From assembly GCA_014379235.1 (NCBI GenBank), contig JACMMD010000921.1, positions 1 to 7,003 on the forward strand: a stretch of DNA of 7,003 nt, given 5' to 3'. How positions within the stretch are numbered: the stretch's first letter is position 1; each line of letters begins with the position of its first letter. Positions 1 to 6,761 of the stretch are shown here, piece by piece. Position numbers and translations under genes: made by a program. The notes beneath the pieces were generated by a model that was not told the DNA's origin, did no database searches, and saw only the letters and a program-made list of their open reading frames with translations. The DNA comes from Anaerolineae bacterium. GTDB lineage: Bacteria > Chloroflexota > Anaerolineae > Aggregatilineales > Phototrophicaceae.

Positions 1-578
1 AGGAACACGTCCACCCGCGAACCGAACTTGATGAAGCCGATTTCGTCGCCCTGTGCGATGTACTGCCCCTCCATCAGGTCAGTGTAAATCCGGCGCGCAA
101 TCGTCCCCGCGATCAGCCGCACCAGCACATGCGCCCCTTCCGGCGTTTCGATGTGGAACGAGTGGCGCTCGTTCAACTCCGACGCTTTCGGATGAAACGC
201 CAGCAGATATTGGCCCGGCTCATAGCGCGAACGGATCACTCGCCCTGTAACAGGCGCGGTACTCATGTGCATATCGAACAGCGACAGATAGATGGATACG
301 CGCACACAGTCGCAGCGGAGAAAGTGCGGCTCGTGTACGCGCTCGATAGCGACAACTTTGCCATGCGCGGGCGCAGTGATAAAGTCAGGGTGCGGCAGCG
401 GTTTTCGACTTGGGACGCGAAAGAACGCCAGCACGACGCCATAAATCGCCAGTGATGCGGCCAGTACCATGTTTTGCCACCAGCGCGAGTCACTGAGTCG
501 TCTCAGCAGCCCACCGCCGATGAGCAGAATCAACGTGCTATTGAACAAAATCCCGTATCCAGCGCGGTGGATTTGCAT
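1..578 (-). CDS. psd: Phosphatidylserine decarboxylase, short form (3' end cut by window)
   Basis: Membrane-associated enzyme that decarboxylates phosphatidylserine to phosphatidylethanolamine using a self-generated pyruvoyl group. The frame is open from an ATG at 578-576 to the window edge, giving 192 residues, close to the 200-220 usual for the short family. Two hydrophobic segments (about residues 8-25 and 36-53) are followed by an FFR-x-P-x-R motif (52-58), as in the family. SLFDMHMSTAPVTG (99-112) matches the usual D/N-VHVNR-P-V-G block, with His104. IKFGSRVDVF at the end of the window holds the Gly186-Ser187 processing site, where Ser187 becomes the pyruvoyl. The usual PADGKV-type motif reads APAHGKV here, with His72 in place of Asp. 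No in-frame ATG, GTG or TTG lies between this start and the dioxygenase stop 26 bases upstream, and no clear Shine-Dalgarno is seen, so coupling to the dioxygenase is possible. Family identity is secure; activity is less certain because of His72. Confidence 0.86.
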   Translation of the reverse strand, partial: MQIHRAGYGILFNSTLILLIGGGLLRRLSDSRWWQNMVLAASLAIYGVVLAFFRVPSRKPLPHPDFITAPAHGKVVAIERVHEPHFLRCDCVRVSIYLSLFDMHMSTAPVTGRVIRSRYEPGQYLLAFHPKASELNERHSFHIETPEGAHVLVRLIAGTIARRIYTDLMEGQYIAQGDEIGFIKFGSRVDVF

Positions 579-604
579 ATCGAAATCAGACCGCGCTCGT
601 GACC

Positions 605-1444
605 TTATTCGTGTTCGCGTTGTAGGCGCTGAATTTCCAACATTTCGATCACGGGCGCTCCCTGTTGATCGACCCACACGCCGCAGCGATCCGCGCCTTC
701 GCTCACACCGAGTTCGACCTCAGAGCCATCCATCCTCAGAACGGGATGATAATACTCACCGACTTTTTGGGCATCTCCGACGATATAATGCGCGATCAAC
801 GAACGGCGGAAACGATCCGCGCTGGTATTGGGGAAGCTGCCATGCACCACTGAGCCATTGAAGAACAGCACATCGCCTGCCTTCATGAGAATCGGCGTGG
901 GCGAAACGCCTTCCGGCAGCGGAACCATTACGTCGGTGAAGCTCTGTGTGGTGTCGGCAGGAACCGTACACAGCATATCCCACGTATGGCTGCCATCGAC
1001 CACCTGAATACAGCCGTTTTCCTCGTCGCAGTCATCTAACGCCGTCCACGCCGCGCAGCACGTTCCGGGCTGCACCTTCAAATAGAACTGGTCTTGATGC
1101 AGCGCTTGCCCACGCGCACCCGCTGGTTTGTAGTACATCATCGTTTGCACCGCGTAGGGTTCTTGGCCCATCATCGCGGTGAGCAGGTCGCGCAAGCGGG
1201 CATCCAAAAGGTAGGCGAGCGAGGCATCATCCCAACGGTGCATTTGCAGTAAACGCGGGTATTGCAGCAGTGGATCGGCGCGATCTTCTCTATAAGATGC
1301 CTGCACGAGCGGATCACCCGACGGGGTTTTATCCGCCCACAACTGCATATAATGTCGGCGCAGCGCGGCAACTTCGTCGGGCGTGAAAACTTGTTGGGCG
1401 ACGTAATAACCATGCTCTGCGAAGAATTGCGTACTCTCGTTCAT
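605..1444 (-). CDS. PhyH-family Fe(II)/2-oxoglutarate-dependent dioxygenase
   Basis: Predicted soluble non-haem iron oxygenase of the phytanoyl-CoA dioxygenase (PhyH) family, 279 residues, a normal length. These enzymes couple 2-oxoglutarate decarboxylation to hydroxylation of a small molecule; the substrate cannot be read from sequence. The double-stranded beta-helix core shows the iron-binding triad as ALHQDQFYL (His116, Asp118) and VVHGSFPNTS (His201). Arg211, Arg213 and Arg214 follow, one of which would bind the 2-oxoglutarate carboxylate. ENGCIQVVDGSH (142-153) is the usual family block between them, and AGDVLFFNG precedes the distal His. The N-terminus FFAEHGYYVAQQVFTPDEVAAL is typical (F-x-x-x-G-y-v...f-s-p-e-E). 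The ATG at 1444 has a good Shine-Dalgarno, GAGGA at 1455-1451, six bases upstream. A candidate promoter lies just before it, so it may be expressed apart from the GH105-like gene. The decarboxylase starts 26 bases downstream. Confidence 0.93.
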   Translation of the reverse strand: MNESTQFFAEHGYYVAQQVFTPDEVAALRRHYMQLWADKTPSGDPLVQASYREDRADPLLQYPRLLQMHRWDDASLAYLLDARLRDLLTAMMGQEPYAVQTMMYYKPAGARGQALHQDQFYLKVQPGTCCAAWTALDDCDEENGCIQVVDGSHTWDMLCTVPADTTQSFTDVMVPLPEGVSPTPILMKAGDVLFFNGSVVHGSFPNTSADRFRRSLIAHYIVGDAQKVGEYYHPVLRMDGSEVELGVSEGADRCGVWVDQQGAPVIEMLEIQRLQREHE

Positions 1445-1480
1445 AAGCTGTCCTCACTTTTTGACGCGATACATACGTAG

Positions 1481-1509
1481 ATTGAAGATCATTGTCGCTT
1501 CTGTGTCAA
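1481..1509 (-). promoter_or_regulatory. Candidate sigma70-type promoter for the dioxygenase gene
   Basis: On the minus strand a perfect TTGACA (1509-1504) is followed after exactly 17 bases by TTCAAT (1486-1481), a 4-of-6 match to TATAAT. Transcription would begin near 1474, giving a leader of about 30 bases that contains the GAGGA ribosome-binding site. The -35 box lies immediately downstream of the stop codon of the GH105-like gene (1514-1512). This is inferred from box matches and spacing only. Confidence 0.5.
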
Positions 1510-1511
1510 TG

Positions 1512-2507
1512 CTACCTGAGCGTACACAATGCGAGTAGACCCGGCCCCTGTCCCCACGGCAGGCCGCTGGTAGTGGCGATGCGGTTGTAGTGCGCGGCGT
1601 CTCCCGGCGGCGTGGCGATAGACGTATTCAGCAGCAGACCAGCGGCGCTCAAGTGGGCATTCATCGCCATCAATCCCTGCGCGATGGTCACGCTGTAGTT
1701 TTCGTCAAGCAGCAACGACGCGGAAGCCGATGCCAGCCCATAGGTGAACATCGCCGCCAGCGAACCTTCGGCGTAGGTGTCCGGCTGGTCAAGTACCGTC
1801 GGCCAGTCGCCCGAAAAGAGCTGCGAACGTTGCAGCGCGGCGGCTAACCCGTTCAAACGCTGGCGCAGTTCGGTGTAAGCGCTGTGTGATTCAGGGAGTA
1901 ATTGCAGCGTCTTGAGCAGTCCCAACAGCGCCCAAGCGTTACCACGTCCCCAGAACGCGCCGTTGACGATCTTGGTCGTGGCGTTGTATTGATGATAGAA
2001 GAGGCATGTTCGCTTGTCTTGCAGCAGCCGCGAATATGCGAGGATTTGCAAGGCAGCGTCATCGAAAAGGGCGCTGTCGCCCGTGACTTGCGCCAGCTTA
2101 CATAGAAACGGCGCGTCAACTTCCATGCAATCGACGTACAGATAGTCGTGATAATCGGGGTGCTGCGGACGATGCAAACGCGCACCAAAGGGCGCTGTCG
2201 GCAGCCCGCACATATGCTCGGCTAACGCTTGAGCGCGGGCGAGATAGCGTTCATCGCCCGTTGACTCGTAGACTTCGAGCAGCAAACCACCCGGCGCGGA
2301 ATGATCGGCCTCGACAATTTCGCGTTGCAGCCACTGCTCGAATAGGTCGATCACGAACGCACGATAGCGCGGCTCTGGCAGCAGATCGCCCACAAGCCAC
2401 AGCGCCTCAAGCGCGAGTCCTTCGCCAAAGCCCCACACCTTGAACGGATAGGCTATCGTCTGTTCAGCGACGGCCCGGATTTTTGCGGCGCGTTCAACGT
2501 CAAGCAT
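1512..2507 (-). CDS. GH88/GH105-like unsaturated uronyl (rhamnogalacturonyl) hydrolase
   Basis: Predicted (alpha/alpha)6-barrel hydrolase of 331 residues. Family members (YteR type, GH105) cleave the unsaturated uronic acid that polysaccharide lyases leave at the end of pectin-derived oligosaccharides. Visible family blocks, counted from the ATG at 2507, are KVWGFGEGLALEAL (23-36), DYLYVDCMEVDAPFL (121-135) with Asp126 as the likely catalytic acid, FWGRGNAWALLGL (185-197), the W-P-x-x-L-D plus E-G-S-x-A-A-M-F-x-Y-G-L stretch (235-258), and GLPWGQGPGLLA (315-326). No signal peptide is seen, so it probably acts on imported oligosaccharides in the cytoplasm. A TTG at 2558 would give 348 residues but would overlap the regulator gene by 59 bases. 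The ATG at 2507 overlaps the regulator's stop by only 8 bases and starts right at the helical domain. No Shine-Dalgarno precedes it, which suits translational coupling to the IclR gene. The exact substrate is unknown. Confidence 0.9.
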   Translation of the reverse strand: MLDVERAAKIRAVAEQTIAYPFKVWGFGEGLALEALWLVGDLLPEPRYRAFVIDLFEQWLQREIVEADHSAPGGLLLEVYESTGDERYLARAQALAEHMCGLPTAPFGARLHRPQHPDYHDYLYVDCMEVDAPFLCKLAQVTGDSALFDDAALQILAYSRLLQDKRTCLFYHQYNATTKIVNGAFWGRGNAWALLGLLKTLQLLPESHSAYTELRQRLNGLAAALQRSQLFSGDWPTVLDQPDTYAEGSLAAMFTYGLASASASLLLDENYSVTIAQGLMAMNAHLSAAGLLLNTSIATPPGDAAHYNRIATTSGLPWGQGPGLLALCTLR

Positions 2508-3354
2508 TGTTGTTGGGACTGTAATGCGGCAAAGGCGGACGCCACGAGCCTTCAGCAAAGCGCGGCGCGGTGATATAACCCAAGCGTATCGAAATTCGGT
2601 CTACGACTTCGAGTATGGTGTCTATGAGCAGGTCGCGCCGTTCATTCCAGTTGAGAACACGGATCGGGCCGGAGATGCTCATGGCTGCGACGACTTGCCC
2701 GCGCTGGTCACGGATGGGCGCGGCGATACAGGCGCGGCTCATAGCTAGTTCTTCGATTTCGCAGGCCCACCCCTGAGCGCGCACCGCGTCTAGTTCTTGG
2801 CGCAATCCGTCGCGGTCTGTGATCGTTTGGGCGGTGTAGGCGTGGAGCGTCAAGTCGCTGATGATCTTGTCGCGTTCAACGTCCGGCAAGAACGCCAGCA
2901 GCACTTTGCCCATACCCGTCGCGTGCAGCGGGTTCGAATGTCCGATCAGCGTATAAGCGCGAGGGGCTTGTGGGCCATCGACGTGCGCCAGATAGAAGAT
3001 CGCTGTATCGCGCAAGATCGACAGGTTTACGCCCAGTCCGAGTGTGCTGGCAAGCCGCTGCATTTCTTCGAGCGCTTCTATTCGCAGCCGATCATGGTTG
3101 AGCGCTACGCCCGCCAGCGTGATGATGGTCTTGCCTAGCTGGTAGAAGCCCGTCTCGTCATCGCGCTCGACCAAACCTTCATGCTCCAGCGTCCCCAACA
3201 GCCGCGAGACAAGGCTTGGCGTTAGTCCTAACCGTGCGCTGATGTCGGCCACGCGCTGAGTCGGTGTCTCGCTAGTGAAACACTGCAAAATATGGAGCGC
3301 CCGCGTCACGCTCTGCGTGAGATTGGCGGTGCTGGCTGCTGACGATGCTGGCAT
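2500..3354 (-). CDS. IclR-family transcriptional regulator
   Basis: DNA-binding regulator of 284 residues with the full IclR architecture. An N-terminal winged helix-turn-helix spans about residues 14-80 (VADISARLGLTPSLVSRLLG is the HTH, LVERDDETGFYQLG the wing). A GAF-like effector domain spans about 90-262. In the latter, LHATGMGKVLLAF (143-155) and CIAAPIRDQRGQVVAAMSIS (209-228) are family hallmarks. Such proteins usually form dimers or tetramers and respond to aromatic acids, sugar acids or central metabolites, commonly repressing an adjacent catabolic operon. A short Pro/Asn-rich tail (about 264-284) follows the effector domain. The ATG at 3354 is preceded by GAGGA (3369-3365) within a purine-rich GAGGAAGAA. 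The gene overlaps the GH105-like gene by 8 bases, so the two are very likely co-expressed, and it probably controls the surrounding sugar-acid genes. A candidate operator lies in the upstream gap. The effector is not deducible. Confidence 0.95.
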   Translation of the reverse strand: MPASSAASTANLTQSVTRALHILQCFTSETPTQRVADISARLGLTPSLVSRLLGTLEHEGLVERDDETGFYQLGKTIITLAGVALNHDRLRIEALEEMQRLASTLGLGVNLSILRDTAIFYLAHVDGPQAPRAYTLIGHSNPLHATGMGKVLLAFLPDVERDKIISDLTLHAYTAQTITDRDGLRQELDAVRAQGWACEIEELAMSRACIAAPIRDQRGQVVAAMSISGPIRVLNWNERRDLLIDTILEVVDRISIRLGYITAPRFAEGSWRPPLPHYSPNNNA

Positions 3355-3391
3355 ACGTGATTCTTCCTCGACTGTCTATGCTAACGTTCGT

Positions 3392-3419
3392 GTAGGGGCG
3401 CAGCATGCTGCGCCCCTAC
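3392..3419. repeat. GTAGGGGC palindromic repeat, copy A
   Basis: Perfect 28-bp palindrome with outer arms GTAGGGGCGC / GCGCCCCTAC around a core AGCATGCT. It lies in the 114-base gap between the dipeptidase and IclR genes. It can fold as a hairpin in RNA or a cruciform in DNA. No run of T follows it on either strand, so it is not a standard intrinsic terminator. It belongs to the same family as the elements at 3433, 6762 and 6853. Confidence 0.93.
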
Positions 3420-3421
3420 GC

Positions 3422-3434
3422 ACAGTTTAACTGT
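3422..3434. promoter_or_regulatory. Small inverted repeat, possible operator
   Basis: ACAGTT-T-AACTGT is a perfect 13-nt inverted repeat with a one-base centre at 3428. It lies 67 bases upstream of the IclR start codon and between palindromes A and B, overlapping B by two bases. Its size and symmetry would suit a dimeric regulator such as IclR, but it does not match a specific operator consensus I can name. It could also be chance. Confidence 0.3.
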
Positions 3435-3460
3435 AGGGGCACGACATGTCGTGCCCTTAC
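3433..3460. repeat. GTAGGGGC palindromic repeat, copy B
   Basis: This 28-bp element has the same length and outer arms as copy A (GTAGGGGC ... GCCCTTAC) but a different self-complementary core, ACGACATGTCGT. One position of the outer arm is changed (GCCCTTAC instead of GCCCCTAC), giving a single G-T mismatch. It begins 8 bases after the dipeptidase stop codon in the direction of transcription. No T-tract follows. Confidence 0.9.
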
Positions 3461-3468
3461 CTGACGAT

Positions 3469-4527
3469 CTATTCAGGCAGCGTTCGCTTGAGAAAGCGCA
3501 GCCAATTGCCGTGCATGATGGCTGCGATGTTCGCTTCGCTGTAACCGCGCCGACTCAACAAATCGGTTAAGCGCTGCAAATCGGCTATCGTATCCATATC
3601 ACACGGCGATTGTTCACGCCCGTAGCCGCCGTCCAGATCAGAACCGATGGCAGCGTGATCGCTGTTTCCGGCAAGCTGGCAAATGTAGTCGATGTGGTCA
3701 ACGACGGTGTTGAGCGTGACTTTTTCGTTAGTGGTCGCGCCTTTGATCCAGCCCGTTTGCAGCATCCACGCATCGAACGCCGCGCCGATCACGCCGCCGC
3801 GCTCGAAAATGGCGCGAAGTTGCGCGTCGTCGAACTGGCGTTGATGAGGCACGAGTGTGCGGGCGTTGTTATGGCTGGCCAGAACCGGCCCGCTGTAAAT
3901 ATCGAGCGCTTGCCAGAAGGCCGCGTCGGATAAATGCGTCAGGTCAAGCCCAATACCCTGCTGCTGCATGTTTCGCAGCAAGGTTACGCCGATTTCGGTC
4001 AAGCCGCCTTCGACGCTGGTGCCGCCCGCGTAACGCCCCATCCCATAGTGCGCGGGGCCGATCAAGCGAACGCCAATATCGAACCACTCCGCTAGATCGT
4101 CAGGCCGTAAAATCGGGTCGGCGCTCTCCATGCTGATGACCACACCAATCGGCGTCGAGGCTGAATCAGCATTCCATGCGGTCACATGCGCCTCGACCTG
4201 CGCCCACGTCGTCAGCACTCGCAAGCGTCCCTCAGTTTCGAGAGCGCAATAGTAGGCCATCTGCCCCCGCGCCGCCGCCAATGCCTGCGCCGCTGTCGGG
4301 AAATCCACATGCGGGCGCGGCGTCCCCGTCGAACGGGCCAGCAGTGTCGCAAAGCACAGGCCGATTTCGCCGCGCCGCATCTCTGGCAAACATACGGTAT
4401 TTTGCCCGCGCCCCGAACCGTCAGCAGCAGCCTCAAGCGTTCGCAGCGTATACGCCGACTGCGTGAGGTCGCGGTTCCATTGCAGCGCGTTCCAGGCAAG
4501 GTCGAGATGAGCGTCAATCAGCAGCAA
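3469..4527 (-). CDS. M19-family dipeptidase (renal/membrane dipeptidase-like metallohydrolase)
   Basis: Zinc hydrolase of 352 residues in the amidohydrolase-like TIM-barrel fold, family M19. Members cleave dipeptides, often with a D-residue at the C-terminal side. All expected metal and active-site positions are present: DAHLDLAW (His7, Asp9), ISMESADPI (bridging Glu134), LDLTHLSD (His198), VLASHNNAR (His219) and AIGSDLDGG (Asp297). The C-terminal GNWLRFL block is also typical. No signal peptide or lipobox is seen, so it should be cytoplasmic. The start is a TTG at 4527-4525, because the His-x-Asp motif lies seven residues in and no other usable start leaves it intact; a GAGAGGG site supports it. 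It overlaps the epimerase stop by 14 bases, so it belongs to the same operon. Its place among sugar-acid genes is odd: it may act on an amide or peptide linked to the substrate, but the sequence does not say which. Confidence 0.94.
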   Translation of the reverse strand: MLLIDAHLDLAWNALQWNRDLTQSAYTLRTLEAAADGSGRGQNTVCLPEMRRGEIGLCFATLLARSTGTPRPHVDFPTAAQALAAARGQMAYYCALETEGRLRVLTTWAQVEAHVTAWNADSASTPIGVVISMESADPILRPDDLAEWFDIGVRLIGPAHYGMGRYAGGTSVEGGLTEIGVTLLRNMQQQGIGLDLTHLSDAAFWQALDIYSGPVLASHNNARTLVPHQRQFDDAQLRAIFERGGVIGAAFDAWMLQTGWIKGATTNEKVTLNTVVDHIDYICQLAGNSDHAAIGSDLDGGYGREQSPCDMDTIADLQRLTDLLSRRGYSEANIAAIMHGNWLRFLKRTLPE

Positions 4528-5512
4528 AATTACCCTCTCTCAGTTTCGCGCCTTCGTCAATCATATCGAAAATCGTCATTTGCGGCGCATAACCTAACTC
4601 ACGCTGGGCTTTTTCGACGCTGGTTTCATAGCGATACGATGCGGTGTGCAGGCTGACGGGCTGAACGGGTAGTCCAGTTTTCTGCGCGAGATACGGCACG
4701 AACTCGTCAAAAGCGACTGCTTTCTGCGGGCCGATATTGAATGTCTCGCCCGATGCCGCCGGATGCTCCAGCCCTAGCCGGACACCTTCAATCATGTCGC
4801 TAACCGAGCAGATGCCCATGCGGTAGGGTGTGCCATCGGGCGCGCAGCCGATGAAGTGCTGTTCTTCCGGCGTGGCCACCGCTTCGAGCGCGGCGATTGA
4901 CTGCTCGACAGCGGACGAAGGTGGCAGTCCGCGCAGTTGTCGCAGCTTGGCGTTGATGTAGAAGCGCGGGCCGGAGAAAAAGCTGTTGGCATCGAACAGT
5001 TCTTCAGGCGCTTGCGTATGGGCGAAGCGCAGAATACACGTCGATAAGCCATGCCGCCGCGCAAAACCCTTGACCATTTCCTCGCCAAGTAGCTTGGTCA
5101 TGCCGTAAGCGCTGGTCGGCAACGTGGGATGATTTTCGTCTATCGGGAGATATTGCGGCTTGAGTTCGGGATAAACCTCGCCCGAACTGGCGAACACGAA
5201 ACGCTCAAGCGATAGACCGCGTGTTGCTTGAAGGAGATTGTACGTTCCCTGTACGTTGATGGCGAACATGGCATCTTCGTCTTTGGGATGCCAGCTCATC
5301 AACGCGGCAAGGTGTGCCACCGCTGTCACGCCATCGAGCGCGGCGGCCAATGCTTGAGCGTCGTCCAAATCGCCTACGACGTAATCATCGGCTGTGCCTG
5401 TTGGCGGCGCGACACGATCAAAGGCGCGCACCTGATGGCCGCTCTGCTTGAGCGTTTGCGCCAAGCGGCTGCCGATGCGCCCACTTCCACCTGTGACGAG
5501 GATCAAGCTCAT
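4514..5512 (-). CDS. NAD-dependent epimerase/dehydratase (extended SDR)
   Basis: Rossmann-fold oxidoreductase of 332 residues, in the usual range for sugar-nucleotide or sugar epimerases, dehydratases and reductases. The glycine-rich dinucleotide loop is VTGGSGRIG (6-14). Asp32 ends the second beta strand, which favours NAD over NADP. DLDD (48-51) and HLAAL (67-71) are standard cofactor contacts. FASSGEVY (107-114) carries the catalytic Ser, probably Ser110, and SAYGMTK (134-140) gives Tyr136 and Lys140 of the catalytic set. The C-terminal half (about 165-310) would bind the substrate and does not match a specific subfamily I can name. The ATG at 5512 overlaps the TGA of the enolase-superfamily gene as ATGA, a classic coupling arrangement. 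A second ATG four codons upstream (5524) has no better ribosome-binding site. It probably oxidises or epimerises a sugar or sugar acid in the same pathway. Confidence 0.93.
   Translation of the reverse strand: MSLILVTGGSGRIGSRLAQTLKQSGHQVRAFDRVAPPTGTADDYVVGDLDDAQALAAALDGVTAVAHLAALMSWHPKDEDAMFAINVQGTYNLLQATRGLSLERFVFASSGEVYPELKPQYLPIDENHPTLPTSAYGMTKLLGEEMVKGFARRHGLSTCILRFAHTQAPEELFDANSFFSGPRFYINAKLRQLRGLPPSSAVEQSIAALEAVATPEEQHFIGCAPDGTPYRMGICSVSDMIEGVRLGLEHPAASGETFNIGPQKAVAFDEFVPYLAQKTGLPVQPVSLHTASYRYETSVEKAQRELGYAPQMTIFDMIDEGAKLREGNFAAD
4533..4539 (-). promoter_or_regulatory. Shine-Dalgarno for the dipeptidase TTG start
   Basis: GAGAGGG on the minus strand lies five bases before the TTG at 4527, inside the 3' end of the epimerase gene. 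It decides the rare TTG start, since no ATG or GTG in the vicinity would keep the catalytic His7-x-Asp9 motif. Confidence 0.7.
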
Positions 5513-6741
5513 GCTACCGCCCATGCGCGCAGGGTCGCTTCGTCAATGTCGATGCCGAGTCCGGGGCGATCACTGACATGCACGAAACCGTCGCGGAAGT
5601 CGAATGGCTCGGACAGAATATCGTTGCCAGAAGCCTTTTGACTGAGCGGCCACTCGCAGGTCATCAGGTTGGGGCCTGCCGCCGCCCATTGCAGCGACGC
5701 CGCCATATAGATGGCCGTGCCCGTGCTGATGTGCGGCGCGAACGGAACGCCGTAAATATCGGCTAAGTCCGAAATGCGTTTGCACTCGCTGATACCGCCA
5801 GCGCGGGACACATCCGGCTGAATCAAATCCATCGCGCCCGCCGCCAGAAAGTCGTTGAAAATCCAGCGGTTGCACAGGCATTCGCCGCCGGCCACGATGA
5901 TGTCAAGGTATTCGGCCAGCCGCGTATAATCGCGCAGGTTTTCAGGCATGAGCGGTTCTTCAATCCACCACGCGCCCTCTTCCTGCATCATACGTCCGGC
6001 CTTACGCGCATAGGCGAAGTCATACGCGCCGTTGACATCGACACCGATCTTGATCTCGTCGCCAACGGCCTCTTTCAAAACGCGCAGCGCGTGACGGTCA
6101 CGGTCTAAGTCGATGCCGAGCTTGACCTTGAAAGCCAGAAAGCCCTGCTCTTTGATTTCGCGGGCGGCATCGGCTAACCCCTGCCAGCCGGCCTCACCAC
6201 TGGATTGATGCACACGCGGCAGGCTCGATGCGTATACCGGAATCCGATCACGCATTTGCCCGCCGAGCAGCTTATACACGGGCGTGTTGAGCGCTTTGCC
6301 CGCGATGTCCCACAGGGCGATGTCGATGCCACTGATGGCTTCGAGTTGGAAGCCCTGACTGTGACCGCGCAGGCGCATCGTCGAGTACAGCAGTTCCCAG
6401 ATCGGCTGAATATCGAGCGGGTTCTTGCCATACAGCAGCGGCGCGAACAAGCTGTCGATGACGGCCTTCGATACCTGCCCGCCGACGGGGGTGTGCGCGT
6501 CTCCCCAACCGACGATGCCATTATCGGTTTCGATCCGCACGATCACGGTTTCGTTGTCTTTGGGATACAGCGCTCGAAAGCGCCACACAGGCGGGTATTC
6601 GGTGGTGATGTCACCGGGATGATCGGCAGGCAGGCCGGGATGCTGATTGGGGTCTTTGGCCCAGAAGCCTGCGCCCCAATTGACCTTGCCTTCGTCATAC
6701 GGGATGCGTACTACAAATGTCTCTACGGATTTTATCTTCAC
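5509..6741 (-). CDS. Mandelate racemase/muconate lactonizing enzyme family protein (enolase superfamily)
   Basis: Mg2+-dependent enzyme of 410 residues in the mandelate racemase subgroup of the enolase superfamily, whose members mostly dehydrate or epimerise sugar acids. Catalytic residues are all visible: the K-x-K pair FKVK (Lys205, Lys207), metal ligands Asp235 (GVDVNG), Glu261 (WIEEP) and Glu287 (GGECL), then Asp310 (QPDVSRAGG), His337 (APHISTG) and Glu363 (CEWP). Having both a Lys and a His-Asp base allows dehydration or racemisation. The N-terminal capping domain has an unusually long loop (about residues 15-62) between the first strand and TVIVRIETDNGIVGWG; this loop normally helps choose the substrate. 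The frame stays open upstream to 6849, but that stretch is encoded by an intergenic repeat. The GTG at 6741, with GAAGG six bases upstream, begins MKIKSVETFVVR, the typical family start. It leads the operon with the epimerase and dipeptidase. The substrate is unknown. Confidence 0.95.
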   Translation of the reverse strand: MKIKSVETFVVRIPYDEGKVNWGAGFWAKDPNQHPGLPADHPGDITTEYPPVWRFRALYPKDNETVIVRIETDNGIVGWGDAHTPVGGQVSKAVIDSLFAPLLYGKNPLDIQPIWELLYSTMRLRGHSQGFQLEAISGIDIALWDIAGKALNTPVYKLLGGQMRDRIPVYASSLPRVHQSSGEAGWQGLADAAREIKEQGFLAFKVKLGIDLDRDRHALRVLKEAVGDEIKIGVDVNGAYDFAYARKAGRMMQEEGAWWIEEPLMPENLRDYTRLAEYLDIIVAGGECLCNRWIFNDFLAAGAMDLIQPDVSRAGGISECKRISDLADIYGVPFAPHISTGTAIYMAASLQWAAAGPNLMTCEWPLSQKASGNDILSEPFDFRDGFVHVSDRPGLGIDIDEATLRAWAVA

Positions 6742-6747
6742 AATGAA

Positions 6748-6752
6748 CCTTC
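6748..6752 (-). promoter_or_regulatory. Shine-Dalgarno for the enolase-superfamily GTG start
   Basis: GAAGG on the minus strand is six bases before the GTG at 6741. It supports this start over the in-frame GTG at 6849, which lies beyond the repeat element at 6762-6818 and would add 36 residues with no family match. Confidence 0.65.
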
Positions 6753-6761
6753 TACGCCTTT

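Noticed and set aside
2508..2558. Longer GH105-like protein starting from TTG at 2558
   Set aside because: It would overlap the IclR gene by 59 bases, has no ribosome-binding site, and the added 17 residues do not belong to the domain. The ATG at 2507 is preferred.
3392..3460. Palindromes as intrinsic transcription terminators
   Set aside because: The stems are strong and GC-rich, but none is followed by a run of T on either strand.
3392..3460. CRISPR-like array from paired repeats
   Set aside because: Only two copies stand side by side, with a 13-base spacer and different cores; there are no cas genes. This is not an array.
4186..4656. Plus-strand open frame of 156 codons
   Set aside because: It is antisense to the dipeptidase and epimerase genes, is Arg/Pro-rich with no domain, and crosses a real gene junction.
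5513..5524. Epimerase start four codons earlier at 5524
   Set aside because: It has no Shine-Dalgarno, and the Rossmann strand begins right after the ATG at 5512, which also gives the common ATGA overlap. The difference is minor and not fully excluded.
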